Assembly (NCBI GenBank): GCA_023101885.1 | Contig: JALPQD010000087.1 | Coordinates: 6,847,912 to 6,911,911, forward strand | Direction of reading: 5' to 3' | Origin: Typhlomys cinereus | Lineage: Eukaryota > Chordata > Mammalia > Rodentia > Platacanthomyidae | Length of the DNA: 64,000 nucleotides | Shown: positions 22,372 to 33,227 of the stretch, piece by piece | Layout of the letters: the number at the start of each line of letters is the position of its first letter | How positions within the stretch are numbered: the stretch's first letter is position 1 | The notes under the pieces: generated by a model | Database searches by the model: none | Told to the model about the DNA's origin: nothing | Seen by the model: only the letters and a program-made list of their open reading frames with translations | Program-made: the position numbers and the translations under genes

Positions 22372-22785
22372 GTCAGGTGTTGCAGTCGGCCTGCTTGGGT
22401 GCTGATAAAATTACCATCAAACCGCTTAAGGGAACAAGGGGTTTATTTTCTCTTAGGATTCCTGGTTACAGTTGTTTGTCCATCTTAGCAGGAGAGTTCA
22501 CACCAACTCCAGGGCCAAGGGAACTGGCCATATCCATGTAACAGTTGAGAGAGGGACGATCCTTACTTACCAGACCAGCATGTCTGGCTATGTACACCAG
22601 GACACCAACTTCCTCAACCAGCTCTCTGTATTTTATTCACCTGTTCAGGGCCTAGTCCCTCCCACCATGGTCTGGGTCTGCCCCATCAACTAGATAATCT
22701 GCTGCAGGTTTGCTCTGGGCTTAACTACCAATTATCTAAAAATGTGCCCAGAGCTCAAACTCTCAACCATCAAATTGGTATCCAC
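22372..22785 (-). mobile_element. MaLR-like solo LTR
   Basis: Antisense copy of the common LTR of this window: 'ggaacaaggggtttattttc' near its left end (poly(A) side), 'cttcctcaaccagctctctg', 'accatggtctgggtctgccc', and 'aaatgtgcccagagctcaaa' with 'ctcaaccatcaaattgg' at the right end. No internal region. Confidence 0.85.
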
Positions 22786-22944
22786 GTCCGGGATTCAGTG
22801 GCATCCTTGCAAGGCCTTCCTCTTGCCAGAATTTGGTTAGTCCTCCACCCTACCCCCACCTCTAGCAACGGGCTCTTGGGTCATGCTAAGCTCTTTTCTT
22901 GGAGAGTCCATTATGCTTCATTCGATGACTCATTCTGGGACTGC

Positions 22945-23032
22945 AGGGTCTGAGGCATAGGTCAGCGGTAGACCATGCCCCTAACATGCAAGCACTGTGA
23001 GGATGAATGAATAAATACTCTGCCTTCCTGCT
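22945..23032 (+). mobile_element. ID-like SINE
   Basis: 'tgaggcataggtcagcggta' with 'gaccatgcccctaacatgca' keeps the ID-type order (ggtagagcgcttgcctagcatgca). It ends in an 'aatgaataaata' tail. Confidence 0.55.
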
Positions 23033-23204
23033 GGATGAAAATCACCACAAGAGCAATGACTGTGTGTGTCTGTGTGGTTTGTTGGTAATTCCTAGAGTAT
23101 GAATGGAAACGTTATCAATGCCTCAGTGTGTCCTGTGAACAAGTCAGTGAATGTGGACATGGGAGTTAAACAGAAAGTTAAGCAGCACAAGGGCGTGGCA
23201 GTTT

Positions 23205-23505
23205 TTCATCATGTTGCTAATGGATACATGGTGAAACTATTCAGAACAATGGGTCTTATTCTTGCTTAGGATTCTGGTTACAGATTATTGTCCACATTGG
23301 CAGAGAGTTTATGTCAACACCAGGAGCCAAAAGAACTAGCCATATCATATCCATAGAAAGGCCCAAGAGAGAGACGTGATTTCCAGGGAATGATTCCACC
23401 CACATAGGCTTGGTTTTCCTGTGTCAATTAGATGTTCTCCCAACAGGCTTGCCTAGGGTTGTGCCTAAAGCTAAGACTTCTATTGTCAAGTTCACAACTG
23501 TGTTT
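23205..23505 (-). mobile_element. MaLR-like solo LTR, diverged
   Basis: 'gcagagagtttatgtcaaca', 'ccaggagccaaaagaactag', 'cctgtgtcaattagatgttc' and 'gtgcctaaagctaagacttc' line up with the LTR at 22372-22785 but with more substitutions and gaps. The left end is uncertain. Confidence 0.7.
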
Positions 23506-23539
23506 AACTAGCACAAGTGACTAAGAAATAAGGATTCTT

Positions 23540-23751
23540 GGGGCTGGAGAAGTGGCTCAGGGATTAAGCCTCTGCCTTGCAGGCAGCAGGTCCTGAGTTC
23601 GGATCCGAGACCCTACGTGTAGATGCCAGCGGGGAAGCAGGGGCGGCCTGTGTTTCTGGTCCTGGTAGGGCGGAGCCTGTGAATCCTGGGGCAGAATAAA
23701 CAAGGAGGAGGTGGAAGCGTCCATGGTGGTTCTCGAATTCATCTGTGGTTC

Positions 23752-23793
<42 letters not shown>

Positions 23794-23807
23794 TGAATTA
23801 AAAAAAA
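23540..23807 (+). mobile_element. D-SINE, young variant subfamily, perfect TSD
   Basis: Bracketed by a perfect 17-bp duplication, aagaaataaggattctt (23523-23539 and 23808-23824). Intact head 'ggggctggagaagtggctca' with recognisable pol III A-box (about 23551-23562) and B-box (about 23594-23604, 'gagttcggatc'), a CpG-containing body, (CA)n at 23757-23790 and an A-rich tail. The 3' body reads 'ccatggtggttctcgaattc' rather than the usual sequence, as in the copy at 4038-4338. CpGs and the exact TSD suggest a recent insertion. Confidence 0.95.
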
Positions 23808-23879
23808 AAGAAATAAGGATTCTTTTATTTAAATGAAACTGTGTAAGTCAAGGATGGAAATAAGATTTGGGTATTGTGG

Positions 23880-23888
<9 letters not shown>

Positions 23889-23917
<29 letters not shown>

Positions 23918-23919
23918 TC
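23889..23919. repeat. (CT)n microsatellite
   Basis: CT dinucleotide run with one TTT interruption at its right end. Confidence 0.95.
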
Positions 23920-24119
23920 ATTCAACATCCTCTCTCCTATTGGGATACAGGCATAGACCACCACATCCACCTTGAAAACAAGATCTTATAGTGATCAGAG
24001 TATATTATGACTATCCCGATTCAGAATGCAAACCCTGGTCCTTCTTACTCAGCCATTTCCACTTAATGAGCTAGTAAATTTCATTACTACTTTTGAGTGC
24101 ACATCGCTTTCATGATGGG

Positions 24120-24240
24120 TTTTTTGCCTCACTATTGCAATGAACTCCCTTCCCTCCCTTAGGGCAGGGTGATCGCTCTCTATGAGCAGTGCTTGCCAAA
24201 TAGTAGGTGTTTTGTAAAATTCCACAAGTAACTTGGAGGA
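24120..24240 (+). mobile_element. L2 3' end
   Basis: 'agggcagggtgatcgctctc' and 'gcttgccaaatagtaggtgt' keep the L2 terminal order (agggcagggactttgtc, gcctggcacatagtaggtgc). Confidence 0.65.
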
Positions 24241-25109
24241 ATGTTTACTTTCTCAATTTTTCTTAGTGCACGCTTGCTTTAGATAGCCAGGAAGGCAAGG
24301 GTATCAGCTGTAAGGGATGAGATCTGTGATCCTATCCCCAACACTGTCCCTTCCTGGCTGTAAGGACCCCATCCCACCTCATCTGGCCATCCATGGGGCA
24401 TGGTTCTTATCCCTGTATCCAGCAGGAAAGATTTAGAGTTGATCCCAGTTACAAAGCAGACCAACTCTTGATAGTTTTCAAACAGGGAAAGAAACAGACT
24501 TCCTTAGAAACTGAACAAAAAAAAACTGGAAACATAGGAATTGAAAGGATCCCGTTTTCCAAAGCCATGCAGAGGTGATATTCACGAAATACATAGAACT
24601 CCAAAGAAAATGCTATTGTGCAAATCTGACTTGCTGCTGTGAACCCAGGCAGGGCAGGAATCAGACTCTTTCCTTGCAAGCCACAAGATAAGGTGACTTC
24701 ATGTCATGGCACCAGTCTCTGGGAAACCCCGAAGGAGTGTGCCCAAAGGCGCTGTACAGACCTGGCTTATATGCCAACCAGTCACGGATGCTGGAATCTC
24801 AGAGGAGCAGGAAACTGATAAATAGAGACTTGACTGAGACTCCAGCGAAGGAAGCTGCCTGCTGTCCTCTGTCCCCACTGTGAAGGCCACAATCAGTCTC
24901 TTCACCTTCTGCCTGTGCTACAGCTGCCCCTCACTGTCCTCCACACCTCCAGGCTGCCAGCACTCCCACCGACACTCCCACCTCTTTCAAATGCCTCCCA
25001 GATCTCACTGACTCAGCAGTGTCTGATCAGTTCTCCTGAGATGTTCTCAGCCAAGCTTACAAGTCTCTGTGTGACCCGTCCTGTGCGAGGTGGACATGTA
25101 GGTGTTGGC
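24241..25109. other. Unclassified sequence
   Basis: No SINE or LTR recognised. About 24880-25030 is C-rich and could be an old L2 internal fragment ('cacctctttcaaatgcctcc'). Short frames only. Confidence 0.4.
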
Positions 25110-25500
25110 AGTTGAAGGCTGAGCTCTGGGCACATCTGTGAAGAGTCGGTAGTTAAGGCGAGCCTTCAGCTCTTGTCTGATTGATTGATGTGGGAAGACC
25201 CAGCCCAGGATGGATGGGACCATGCCCTGGGTAGGTGGATAAGATGGACGGAGTTGGTTCAGTGAGTTGGCATTCTTTAGCATTCTTTGAGAGACTGCTG
25301 TCTGGTGAGTGAGATTTGTCCTCTGTCAGTAATCCTGTTGATATGGTGTGGCCAGTTATTTCCTCAATTCCCAGTATTGGTATAAACCCTACTACCAAGC
25401 AAGACGAAGAAGTGTAACCAGAATCATAAGAAAGAATAGACCCTGTTGTTTACCTAAGCTCTTTGGTCCTGAATTTATAGGTGACACATAGGCAAACTAC
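25110..25500 (+). mobile_element. MaLR-like solo LTR
   Basis: 'gttgaaggctgagctctggg', 'gatgtgggaagacccagccc', 'aggatggatgggaccatgcc', 'tgatatggtgtggccagtta', then 'aagaatagaccctgttgttt' at the polyadenylation side. This is one of the clearest sense-strand copies. Confidence 0.85.
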
Positions 25501-25756
25501 GACATGTCCTCACCCACCCATTCAGTCTCCCCACCTCCTGTTCTTCTGCTTACCTTCTCTACACAGAACTTTTACATCCCCTAGAGAGTACCTATGCCTT
25601 CAACTCGGCTACTCCTTCTGCTTCCATGCTTTTCCTAGGCTTCTGCCCACTCACCCATTCACTGTCTGATATGTCTCTGTCAGATAGCAATCACTGATAT
25701 AACTCAGTTCTACTTGGAATTAGATTATCAAACAAATGCTCTTTTGGCTTAACACA

Positions 25757-25860
25757 TATTAAAGTGAATGCAGTGATGCACACCTGCAATCCCAGCTCTT
25801 GGGAGGCTGAGGAAGGAGGATTGGGAATCCAAAGCTGGCAAGACAGTTATTGTTTACCAT
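25757..25860 (+). mobile_element. B1-like SINE
   Basis: 'gatgcacacctgcaatccca' and 'gctcttgggaggctgaggaa' are the 7SL-derived B1 left part. It decays after 'ggaggattgggaatccaaag'. Confidence 0.8.
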
Positions 25861-26555
25861 TCTTTGTGTTCATGACCTCAGATTTGCAGCAAGATTGGTC
25901 CTGAATTCTGTGTATATTTCCTTATGACTCACTCTGCTCTAGGAGTGGGAGAATGGAAGTCAGAGATCAGCTGAAAGCTTGTTGGGGGCACTGGCAAGGG
26001 AGCTGAACCTTGAAGAACAGAGATTGTTGGGGGGAGGGGGAAACGCCTGATGCCTAGCACCAAGAATTGGAATGCATGGATCGCACCCCCACATATCATT
26101 GAAGATAGTTCTGCCCCAGCCAGACTGACCCCCAAACCCTTCAAGCCTTAGCTGTTATTGAGATGATGTAAGAAAGAAAAGCTAGCAACTAGCTCTGGAA
26201 GCTTAACATCTTGAATATGGAAGGTGTTGGTATTAATAAATTCATCAAAGGTGGGGAAAGAGAGCCTGTTTTCAGAAGCCAAAGCTAACCTAGTGAGAAG
26301 CACATGGTTTAGAAAGTGTTTTATTGCAACTCTTAGTAGCTCCCAAGATTAATGGAAAGCCAGTCTGGGCTTGGGGTCCTGAAGGTACATCAAGTGAGAT
26401 TCCAATCATGGCTTGGCCTATGTGATCTGAAATTAATGAAGTCATCGCCACCTTAATTTTCTCGTCTGTAACATGGGAATTCATATCCTATTGGATCTTC
26501 ATCCTAAAGAGTCATTCAACACTGCTGATTAAATATTGATGTATAACACATGTAG
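25861..26555. other. Unclassified sequence
   Basis: Nothing assignable. A short MIR-like hint near 26420-26480 ('aattttctcgtctgtaacat'). Confidence 0.4.
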
Positions 26556-26557
26556 TT

Positions 26558-26635
26558 GCATATGGGCACGGAGGCACACATCCATAATCCATACTCAGGA
26601 TGGGGCTTTCCAAGCTCGAGACCAGCATGGGTCAC
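26558..26635 (+). mobile_element. B1-like SINE fragment
   Basis: 'gcacacatccataatccata' and 'aagctcgagaccagcatggg' are B1 landmarks. The copy ends where the LTR at 26636 begins, so that LTR probably interrupted it. Confidence 0.6.
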
Positions 26636-27064
26636 TGTCATACTTAGATACAAGTGTCAACTTGGCAGTTGAGGATTCAAGATTTGGGCACGTTTGTAAA
26701 GAATAAGTGGCTGAGTTGGGTCCCGCAGGATATTGTCTAGTTGATGAGGAGATTTAGCCCGTGGTGGGTAGGGTTGTCTCTGAGCAAGTTGGTAACATGG
26801 AAGGAGCTGGTTGAAGAAGTCGGCATCCTTCTGTATAGTCAGCCGGCCATGTTGATCTGGCAAATGAGGACTGTCTCAACAATCCTGTGGATATAGTATG
26901 GCCAGTTCCCTAAGCCCCTGGTATTGGTATGGATTATCCTGTCAACCTGGATTAAGAACTGTAACACGATAATTGTAAGCCAAAATAAAATCCCTTGTTC
27001 CCCATAAGCCATTTGGTTGTAAATTTATCAGCAATATATGTAGTAATATAGAGTAACTGTGACA
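26636..27064 (+). mobile_element. MaLR-like solo LTR, 429 bp
   Basis: Begins TG (tgtcatacttagata) and ends CA (gtaactgtgaca). Flanks gtcac (26631-26635) and gacac (27065-27069) form a 4-of-5 match target duplication. Internal landmarks include 'ggatatagtatggccagttc' and 'aataaaatcccttgttcccc' at the polyadenylation side. Same length as the minus-strand copy at 37005-37433. Confidence 0.88.
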
Positions 27065-27090
27065 GACACTACAACACTCTCTCAAGAAAC

Positions 27091-27172
27091 CAAGGCCTGG
27101 GAATGCAACTTGGTGGTAGAGCACTTGCCCAGTGGAGACAAGGCTCTGATTTCATTCTTAACATGGAAAAAA
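27091..27172 (+). mobile_element. ID-like SINE
   Basis: 'gcctgggaatgcaacttggt' with 'ggtagagcacttgcccagtg', then an A-rich end. Keeps the ID head, including the GGTAGAGCACTTGC core. Confidence 0.75.
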
Positions 27173-27895
27173 TCTACAAATCTTATCCCACACATTTAGG
27201 TACCCATCATGTTACATTAGGTCCAATGGCAAGCCTCTAGCCAACCAGACTGGAAAGACGTTCAATCTGAACTTTTACACCTACTCCATTCATAGCCCCT
27301 CCCACAACGCTCTAGATACTTTGCCCTTCCCAATGTCAAACAGAGGACTTCTATCCCTCATTAGTTCTGTCATATACCCAGGGACAGGCAATGCTAACAG
27401 CCACCTACTTGGAATAGGGGTCAAGAAAAATGTAGTGTAAGCTAAAACAAGAGAGACCTCAGGGACATTAATAAAGCCTGTGACAATCTAATCTATTTCC
27501 CAGTCTTCATGCCTGCAAGATACCAGTTTGGAACTGAGGGTTTGTCCCCATTGACATAGTAGAGTGCAGTCTTTGTTTTGAGCACAGCAGGTGTTCCCAC
27601 ACCCTTAGCCTCTACCTCCCAAATGCCAGCCACAACCCTAATACCAGTCATAACAACCACACATATCTCCTTGCCTTGCCAAATGTCCCCAGAGGAAGAC
27701 TGCCCCTAGCTCAGAACTATTAATGAGCTAGATAAAAGAACTTTGGCTTAATAAGGAGGGAAGACATAAATAGTTGCAATCTAGTTTCAGGGGCATTGGG
27801 GTCTGATAGCTCCTTTCTCCCCACTCGTGTATAAATAAGAACCCAGAACTATCCTGAAGACAATCAACAAGACCTGGTTTAAAAAAAAAAAGATA
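27173..27895. other. Unclassified sequence
   Basis: Single-copy-looking, C-rich at 27600-27720. No repeat or gene recognised. Confidence 0.4.
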
Positions 27896-27898
27896 CTT

Positions 27899-28085
27899 CA
27901 TGGGTCAGTGAAGTGGCTCAGTGGGCAAAGGTACCTGCTCACCAACCTGATAACAAGAGTTCGATCCCAGAAACCCCCATGGTAGAGAGAATCGACCTTT
28001 GAAGGTTGGCCTCTGGCCTCCATATACGTTCTTGCTCTCTCTGACCCTTTCTTCTAAAACAAATTTAAAAAGAAAAAGAAAAGAG
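27899..28085 (+). mobile_element. B2-superfamily SINE, RSINE-like
   Basis: Head 'gtgaagtggctcagtgggca' with A box and B-box 'gagttcgatccca', body 'cccccatggtagagagaatc' and 'ttggcctctggcctccatat', A-rich tail. Possible short TSD: gatacttca before, atatacttcac after. Confidence 0.88.
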
Positions 28086-28452
28086 AATATACTTCACAAA
28101 AAAAAATCCAAGAAATGGAACTGAAAGGATTTGGAATAGCATCAGAATTGAAAAGGATCATCACTTAGATAACCATGTTGAAGATCACTATCCATCTCTT
28201 TCAATGCATGGAAAAATAATTTCACCAACAGAAGCATAAGACATCCACACACAAAAGGGAAAAATTTCTCTTGCCTTCTCTCCAACTCTGGGCTATTCTT
28301 TTGAACACTTGGGGAAAGAATTTAAAGAATGTCTTCATGTGGTGAAGCATTAAATTATGAAATAAGGAGAAAGTACATGATAATAGAGAATTATTTGGAA
28401 TATCATGGACTGAAATTATTTTTATCATAATGCCACTTAAAAGTATGGTTAA

Positions 28453-28650
28453 ACTTGGGTCAGTGAGACAGCTCAAATGGGCAAGGCATCTACTTACAAA
28501 CCTGGCAATCTAAGTTCAATCTCCAGAAATCTATGTAGTGGAAAGAGAGAAATGACTTCTGAAAGTTGTCCTCTGACCTCCACTTGTGCACTGTGGCATG
28601 CATGTATGCATTCTCTCTCTCTCTAATAAATAATAAAATAATATATGGTA
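28453..28650 (+). mobile_element. B2-superfamily SINE, RSINE-like
   Basis: 'cagtgagacagctcaaatgg' head, 'gttgtcctctgacctccact' body, (CT)n at 28611-28623 and AATAAATAATAAA tail. Confidence 0.88.
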
Positions 28651-28766
28651 AAACATGACTTTAATTTTCTAGATTTATAAAACCCTTCTGTATGCATAAT
28701 TTTAGTGTAATTTCTGGAACCAGAGCAAATTACAAATCAAATATATATAAATAAAAGCAAATTACA

Positions 28767-28979
28767 GGGCTGGAGAAACGGCTCAGGGGTTAAAAAAGCA
28801 ATCAGAAGGATCCAAGTTCAGATCCCAGAATCCACATTAAAAACACCAGGCAGAAATGAAATCAACCTGCACTTCTGGACCTGGAAGGCACTCTGGAAAA
28901 ACTGACAGCAAAAATAATAAAGAGGTAGAACAATCCAGGATGATTCCCAATACCACCTTTGGACCTCCATGGGCCACAG

Positions 28980-28980
<1 letters not shown>
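28767..28980 (+). mobile_element. D-SINE, full length
   Basis: Head 'gggctggagaaacggctcag', B-box region 'caagttcagatcccagaatc', body 'accaggcagaaatgaaatca' and 'gaacaatccaggatgattcc', leading straight into the (CA)n(GA)n run at 28981. Confidence 0.92.
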
Positions 28981-29030
<50 letters not shown>

Positions 29031-29058
29031 CACAGAGAGAGAGAGAGGGAGAGAGAGC
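28981..29058. repeat. Compound (CA)n(GA)n microsatellite
   Basis: (CA)n at 28981-29028 grown from the D-SINE tail, then a short CATGCA spacer and (GA)n to 29058. Confidence 0.97.
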
Positions 29059-29608
29059 ACAAACCATGAAAATGATGAGGTACAAGAGACTATGGTCTCC
29101 CTGTGACTATCCTGTCACTCTAGCCATGCTTAAGGCTTATGAGTGGCTCACCAGGATTCCAGTGTCCAGTAGTGAGACTCAGGTCTCACCGCTCTTTCTC
29201 TTTGAAATTGCTGTGAGGCCTTTGTCCCAGAGGGACACTGACAGAGTTTGCACTTCTTGTGCTGTCCACACTCATTTCCCTGCACTATCTGCTGCTTCTG
29301 TTCTTTCCTCCTCAGGGTCACTAAAACTCCCTCATCTAAATGCAAATGCAAGCTCACAGCAAAGCATGGTGGGACTGTACCAAGATAGCATGACCACTGG
29401 TGTGCCTGCATACTCTGGCTGCCTTTTCCTCTTACTTTCAAGGCATAACAGAAAGACGAAAGACCCAAACCCAAAGACTTCTTGGAGAAGTCTAGGACCT
29501 CCGATAATGACATCCAAATAACTCTAGACTTCAAGGTACCTTGGATGCCTAAGGGTGTCCACAAGATTCTAGTTACTTACTAGTCATGATTTAGAGAAAT
29601 CTGTGTGA
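29059..29608. other. Unclassified sequence, no gene
   Basis: A 221-codon plus frame spans 28856-29521, but its first third is D-SINE body and (CA)n(GA)n. The remainder shows no domain or conserved motif I recognise. Confidence 0.45.
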
Positions 29609-29696
29609 GGACAGGCATGGTGGAGTGGGCCTGTCATCCTAGCACTCAGGAGACAGACTAGCCTGGCCTACATAGCAGGGCCTTGTATCAAAGAAG
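29609..29696 (+). mobile_element. B1-like SINE
   Basis: 'acaggcatggtggagtgggc', 'ctgtcatcctagcactcagg' and 'ctagcctggcctacatagca', followed by a purine tail. Confidence 0.85.
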
Positions 29697-29836
29697 GAAG
29701 CAAATGGAAAGAAAGAAGGAGAGAGTGAGGGAGGGAGGGAATGAGGGAGGGAGGGAAGGAGAGAGAAAGGGAAGGAGGAAAGGAGGGAGGGAGGGAATGA
29801 GGGAGGGAGGGGATGAGGGAGGCAGGAAGGGAGGAG
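29697..29836. repeat. GGAA/GGGA purine-rich tract
   Basis: Degenerate (GGGA)n and (GAAA)n, probably grown from the B1 poly(A) tail. Purine-only apart from scattered T and C. Confidence 0.93.
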
Positions 29837-30324
29837 AAATAGACAATGTCTACTGAAATTATATAAAACACACCAGCACTCAGCCATTAATACCCGTTTT
29901 GACACAGTGCCTCCTCAGACTGGGCCCCATGAAAGCTCCTATCTGAACAAATCAGACCTGGTGGGAAGATGCAAGGCCTTTGTTTCTGCCCTTCCCCATC
30001 TGCAATGCCTCTCTCATTGTGTAGATCCCTAAACGGTTCCACTTCCTGAGATGCCACCTAGATCCCCACTGACCTTTAGTTCATGTCTCCACCTCTCCTA
30101 GCCCCAACCCTATGCCCTTTCAAAATATTAGAGTAGAAAGGTTATTCATGAGTTTCCAAAAGTCATTTACTGAGCAAGTACCGTGTGCTAGACACTTTGA
30201 ACCCTTACTAGGTTTATTCAGTCTCCTCAACAGGTCAGCAAATTAGATGTGACTGGTCCTCACAACAGAATGAACGTATTCAGAGTTGAATGAATGATGC
30301 CTTCACTGAGACTATAGACTAACT
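29837..30324. other. Unclassified, with an L2 remnant
   Basis: 'ttactgagcaagtaccgtgt' and 'gctagacactttgaaccctt' at about 30166-30205 are the antisense L2 3' end. Nothing else recognised. Confidence 0.45.
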
Positions 30325-30349
30325 GAGAGAGAAAGAGAGAGACAGAGGA

Positions 30350-30352
30350 TGT

Positions 30353-30418
<66 letters not shown>
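30350..30418. repeat. Compound (TG)n(GA)n microsatellite
   Basis: (TG)n at 30350-30377 joined directly to (GA)n up to 30418. Confidence 0.97.
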
Positions 30419-30421
<3 letters not shown>

Positions 30422-30558
30422 CCATGGTGCATTGGTGGAGATCAGACAATAGTTTTTGGAAGTCAGCTCTATCCTTCCACTTGTGGGCTTGCAGAAATCA
30501 ACCTCAGGTCACCAGATTTTCAGGCTGGCCCCTTACCTGCTGGGCTGTCTCGCCAGCC
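30419..30558 (-). mobile_element. B2-superfamily SINE, RSINE-like
   Basis: Antisense order: 'ggaagtcagctctatccttc', 'cacttgtgggcttgcagaaa', 'caggtcaccagattttcagg', and the head 'gctgggctgtctcgccagcc' at the right end. The (TG)n(GA)n run is its tail. Confidence 0.8.
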
Positions 30559-31854
30559 TCACTCTACATCAGAGGTCAGTAACGTTTAGAAGTCAGTAAA
30601 TGCTTGAGCTTTGGGAGCTTTCAATCTATAACAACTGCTCACTTTGGCCACCTCACCTCAAAGGCAGCTATGGACCATGCAGTCAAAGACGTCCTGGTGT
30701 CCCATGACATTTTGGGTATGGATAATGCAATTTGAATTTCACATGGCGTTCACATGTCATGGGATTTTTTTTTCTTAGCCAATTAAAGGTGAAAAAAATC
30801 TTATTTCATGGGTTCTACAAACATAGCCAACAGCTTTGGGCGACTAGCCTGGTTCTCCAACATGACTCTGCAGGAGGCTTTGACCTCTCTCTCCCTCCCT
30901 CACCACTTCATCCCACCTGACACCCCTCTAGGTGGGAAGGATGGAGTTGTGGACGTCAGTGGACTGAGGCAGATAAATGCAGCATCTCCTTCAGCTGTCT
31001 CTGCAGTCAAGCCATGGTCTATTTCCCCAAAGCCTTCTCCACACATGGACGTCCACACATTCTCAGGACCCCTGATTCCCGGCCCCTTCCCCTTAACCAC
31101 AGCTCTGCACGCTGTCTTTGCTGGAAGTTTGAGGATGAAGTTAGGCACCCAATAATAAAGCCAGTCCCTTCCAGGAGGGCAATTATCTCAGGAGCTAATG
31201 AAAGAGCGGTCACATTTGATAGCAAAATCTCATCTGGGGTATTCATTACGGGCGAAATTAAGATAAGTGAAACTTGCCTCATGCCCTCGCTAAGTCAGAC
31301 AAATGACTACATATATTTTCCACATAGGCTGTTTAGAAGAGCAGATCTCTATATTTTAAAAATGTACTTCTCATTTCCTTCCTCTTACCAAAGGATATTC
31401 AGAAAAAGCCCTGTCTGTTGTGGCCCACAGTGGCTTGACTTGTTGTTGCTCTCGCCAAACGAGACTTGGCCTCACTCACATCCAGCATGTGGCCAGAGCT
31501 GAGAAAAGTTTTCCACAAATTGGTAAAATTCTTTCTACATGAATACGTAATGCAATCTTCTTGTTAACTAAGAGTAGATAATTTCCCCTCCCCAGATGAG
31601 CGCAAGAAAGGGGCATAGAGAGAATAAATAATTCTGATATTGTTCTTTAATTCTGCTTGTAGTTTTCCAAATTCCAGACTGATGGTAACACAGTGGGCCT
31701 TGTTCTACCACACGCTGTTTACAAGTGTTTGTGGGTATGAGGGAATCCACAGGGTCCTGGTTCTAAGAAGCCCCCAAGTACAGCCAACTTAGAGCTCATT
31801 TCAGAGCAAGAGGAAAAGTCATTATTTTGACACATTCGTCTACATTATGTATCC
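30559..31854. other. Repeat-free stretch, candidate conserved noncoding DNA
   Basis: 1.3 kb with no SINE, LTR or L1. 31150-31330 is the most enhancer-like part, with 'gcaattatctcaggagctaa', 'ggtattcattacgggcgaaa' and 'ttaagataagtgaaacttgc' (GATAAG and ATTA cores). Frames of 115 and 162 codons cross it without recognisable protein features. Confidence 0.35.
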
Positions 31855-31990
31855 TTGTTTTCAACCAACATTTATTGAGCACCTACTGTGGAGCCAGCAT
31901 TATTCTAACTGCAATAAGGAACACAGTGAAAGTGGAATATCTAGGGACTCAGTGTAATTAGAGAAGAGATGATAAAGATAATAAGTCGCT
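31855..31990 (-). mobile_element. L2 3' end
   Basis: 'caacatttattgagcaccta', 'ctgtggagccagcattattc' and 'taactgcaataaggaacaca' match the antisense L2 terminus. Confidence 0.85.
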
Positions 31991-32710
31991 GGTCACATGT
32001 CTGGCACTGTGCTCAGTGAACCACTTACATGATGTCGTTTAATCGCCCCCACCCTAATAATATATGAGATCAATGTTATTTTCACCCTTGAAGAAGAGGC
32101 TTCAACAGTATGGGTTAATCTTCATTGTCAGTATGGCTGGGGGGACCATCGGAGACAGGTTAGCCCGTGATAGGCAGATGGTTAGGATGGGAGATCTGTA
32201 CTAAGCCTCTGGCGGTCACTAGCAGCTACTACCAGGCCCCTTACACTTGCTTCCCAACTGCCGAGCTTCCAGGTTCTTCCTCCCTGGGACTTGTTCAGTG
32301 GACTTTTTCAAAATTCACATGGGCCAATACCAGTGATGGAGACAGGGGGTGTTCGCTCCAGTTGACCGACCAGTAGCATGGGGCAAGGGCAGGCACCAGG
32401 CCATCTACCTGCCTCGACCAATCTTGAGTCAACCCAGAAGCCCATCACTCCCTGCTTCCAGCCTCAGAAAAATCTTTAAACACCTCAGGCCCTGAGGGGA
32501 TTTCACGAGGTCCAGCTCTGGACCTCTTGTCCCTGCAGAGGGGGTGCGGCTTGAATTGCTGTACTTTGCAGAGAGCTGTGTTATGTGACTTGTTTAGTAA
32601 ACTCATGTTGGGGACCTGGAGCTGCAACTTCCCTGCTTTTCTGTTCTTCACATCTGTGGAGAAAATGAACCTGTCTGCAGACGTCTAGAGGGAAACAATT
32701 GGATGGATAG
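31991..32710. other. Unclassified sequence
   Basis: About 31995-32110 may be an antisense MIR ('gctcagtgaaccacttacat', then 'tattttcacccttgaagaag'). The rest is not assigned. Confidence 0.4.
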
Positions 32711-33065
32711 TGTGATGACTGGTCTTCATTACTGGGGTGTATCTAAGAAGCACACCTCTAGGAGTGTCTATGAGGGCATTTTCCGAAAGGGTTGACTGAG
32801 GAAGGAGACCTGCTCTCAATGTAAGTAGCAATGAACCTGGAGCCTGATCCTGAACAGAAAGGCGAGAACTAGCCAAAAGGTCCCCTTCTTTTGCTTAGTG
32901 GTCCCTGGCCTGGACCAAGCTGTTCCCACCGTCATGTGTTCCCACCATGATGGAATGAATTCTTCCCTGAATATGAGCCAAAATAAATCCTTTCTCCCTT
33001 AAGTTGCTTGATGCCAGGTATTTGGTCAGAGAATAAGAAAGGTAAGTATTATAAATAGGTTCACT
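32711..33065 (+). mobile_element. MT/MLT-like solo LTR
   Basis: 'ctaagaagcacacctctagg', 'agtgtctatgagggcatttt', 'ccgaaagggttgactgagga', then 'gagccaaaataaatcctttc' and 'tcccttaagttgcttgatgc'. A different MaLR type from the 429-bp LTRs, with a typical 3' polyadenylation region. Confidence 0.75.
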
Positions 33066-33227
33066 CATTAGCCTCAGGTTGTACATCTGGATAGGAGATG
33101 GGACTATAGAGCTTGCTGTGCTAGAGGTTGCCCATGAATAACCCTACACAATGTATAAAGTAGTATTATCTGCTAGAACAGGAAGATAACAGAACTATGA
33201 AAAGGTCAGAGAAGACATGCTAACTAG

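Noticed and set aside
23551..23604. Functional tRNA gene
   Set aside because: The A- and B-box-like sequences belong to a D-SINE head. No cloverleaf with an intact acceptor stem and anticodon loop can be drawn.
28856..29521. 221-codon plus-strand frame, the longest in the window
   Set aside because: It starts in a D-SINE body and crosses its (CA)n(GA)n tail. The downstream part has no recognisable domain, and a 138-codon frame is open on the other strand at 29148-29564, as expected from composition.
31014..31502. 162-codon frame as a possible exon
   Set aside because: No acceptor/donor pair fits it, and a minus-strand frame is also open at 30900-31148. The segment is better explained as noncoding single-copy DNA.
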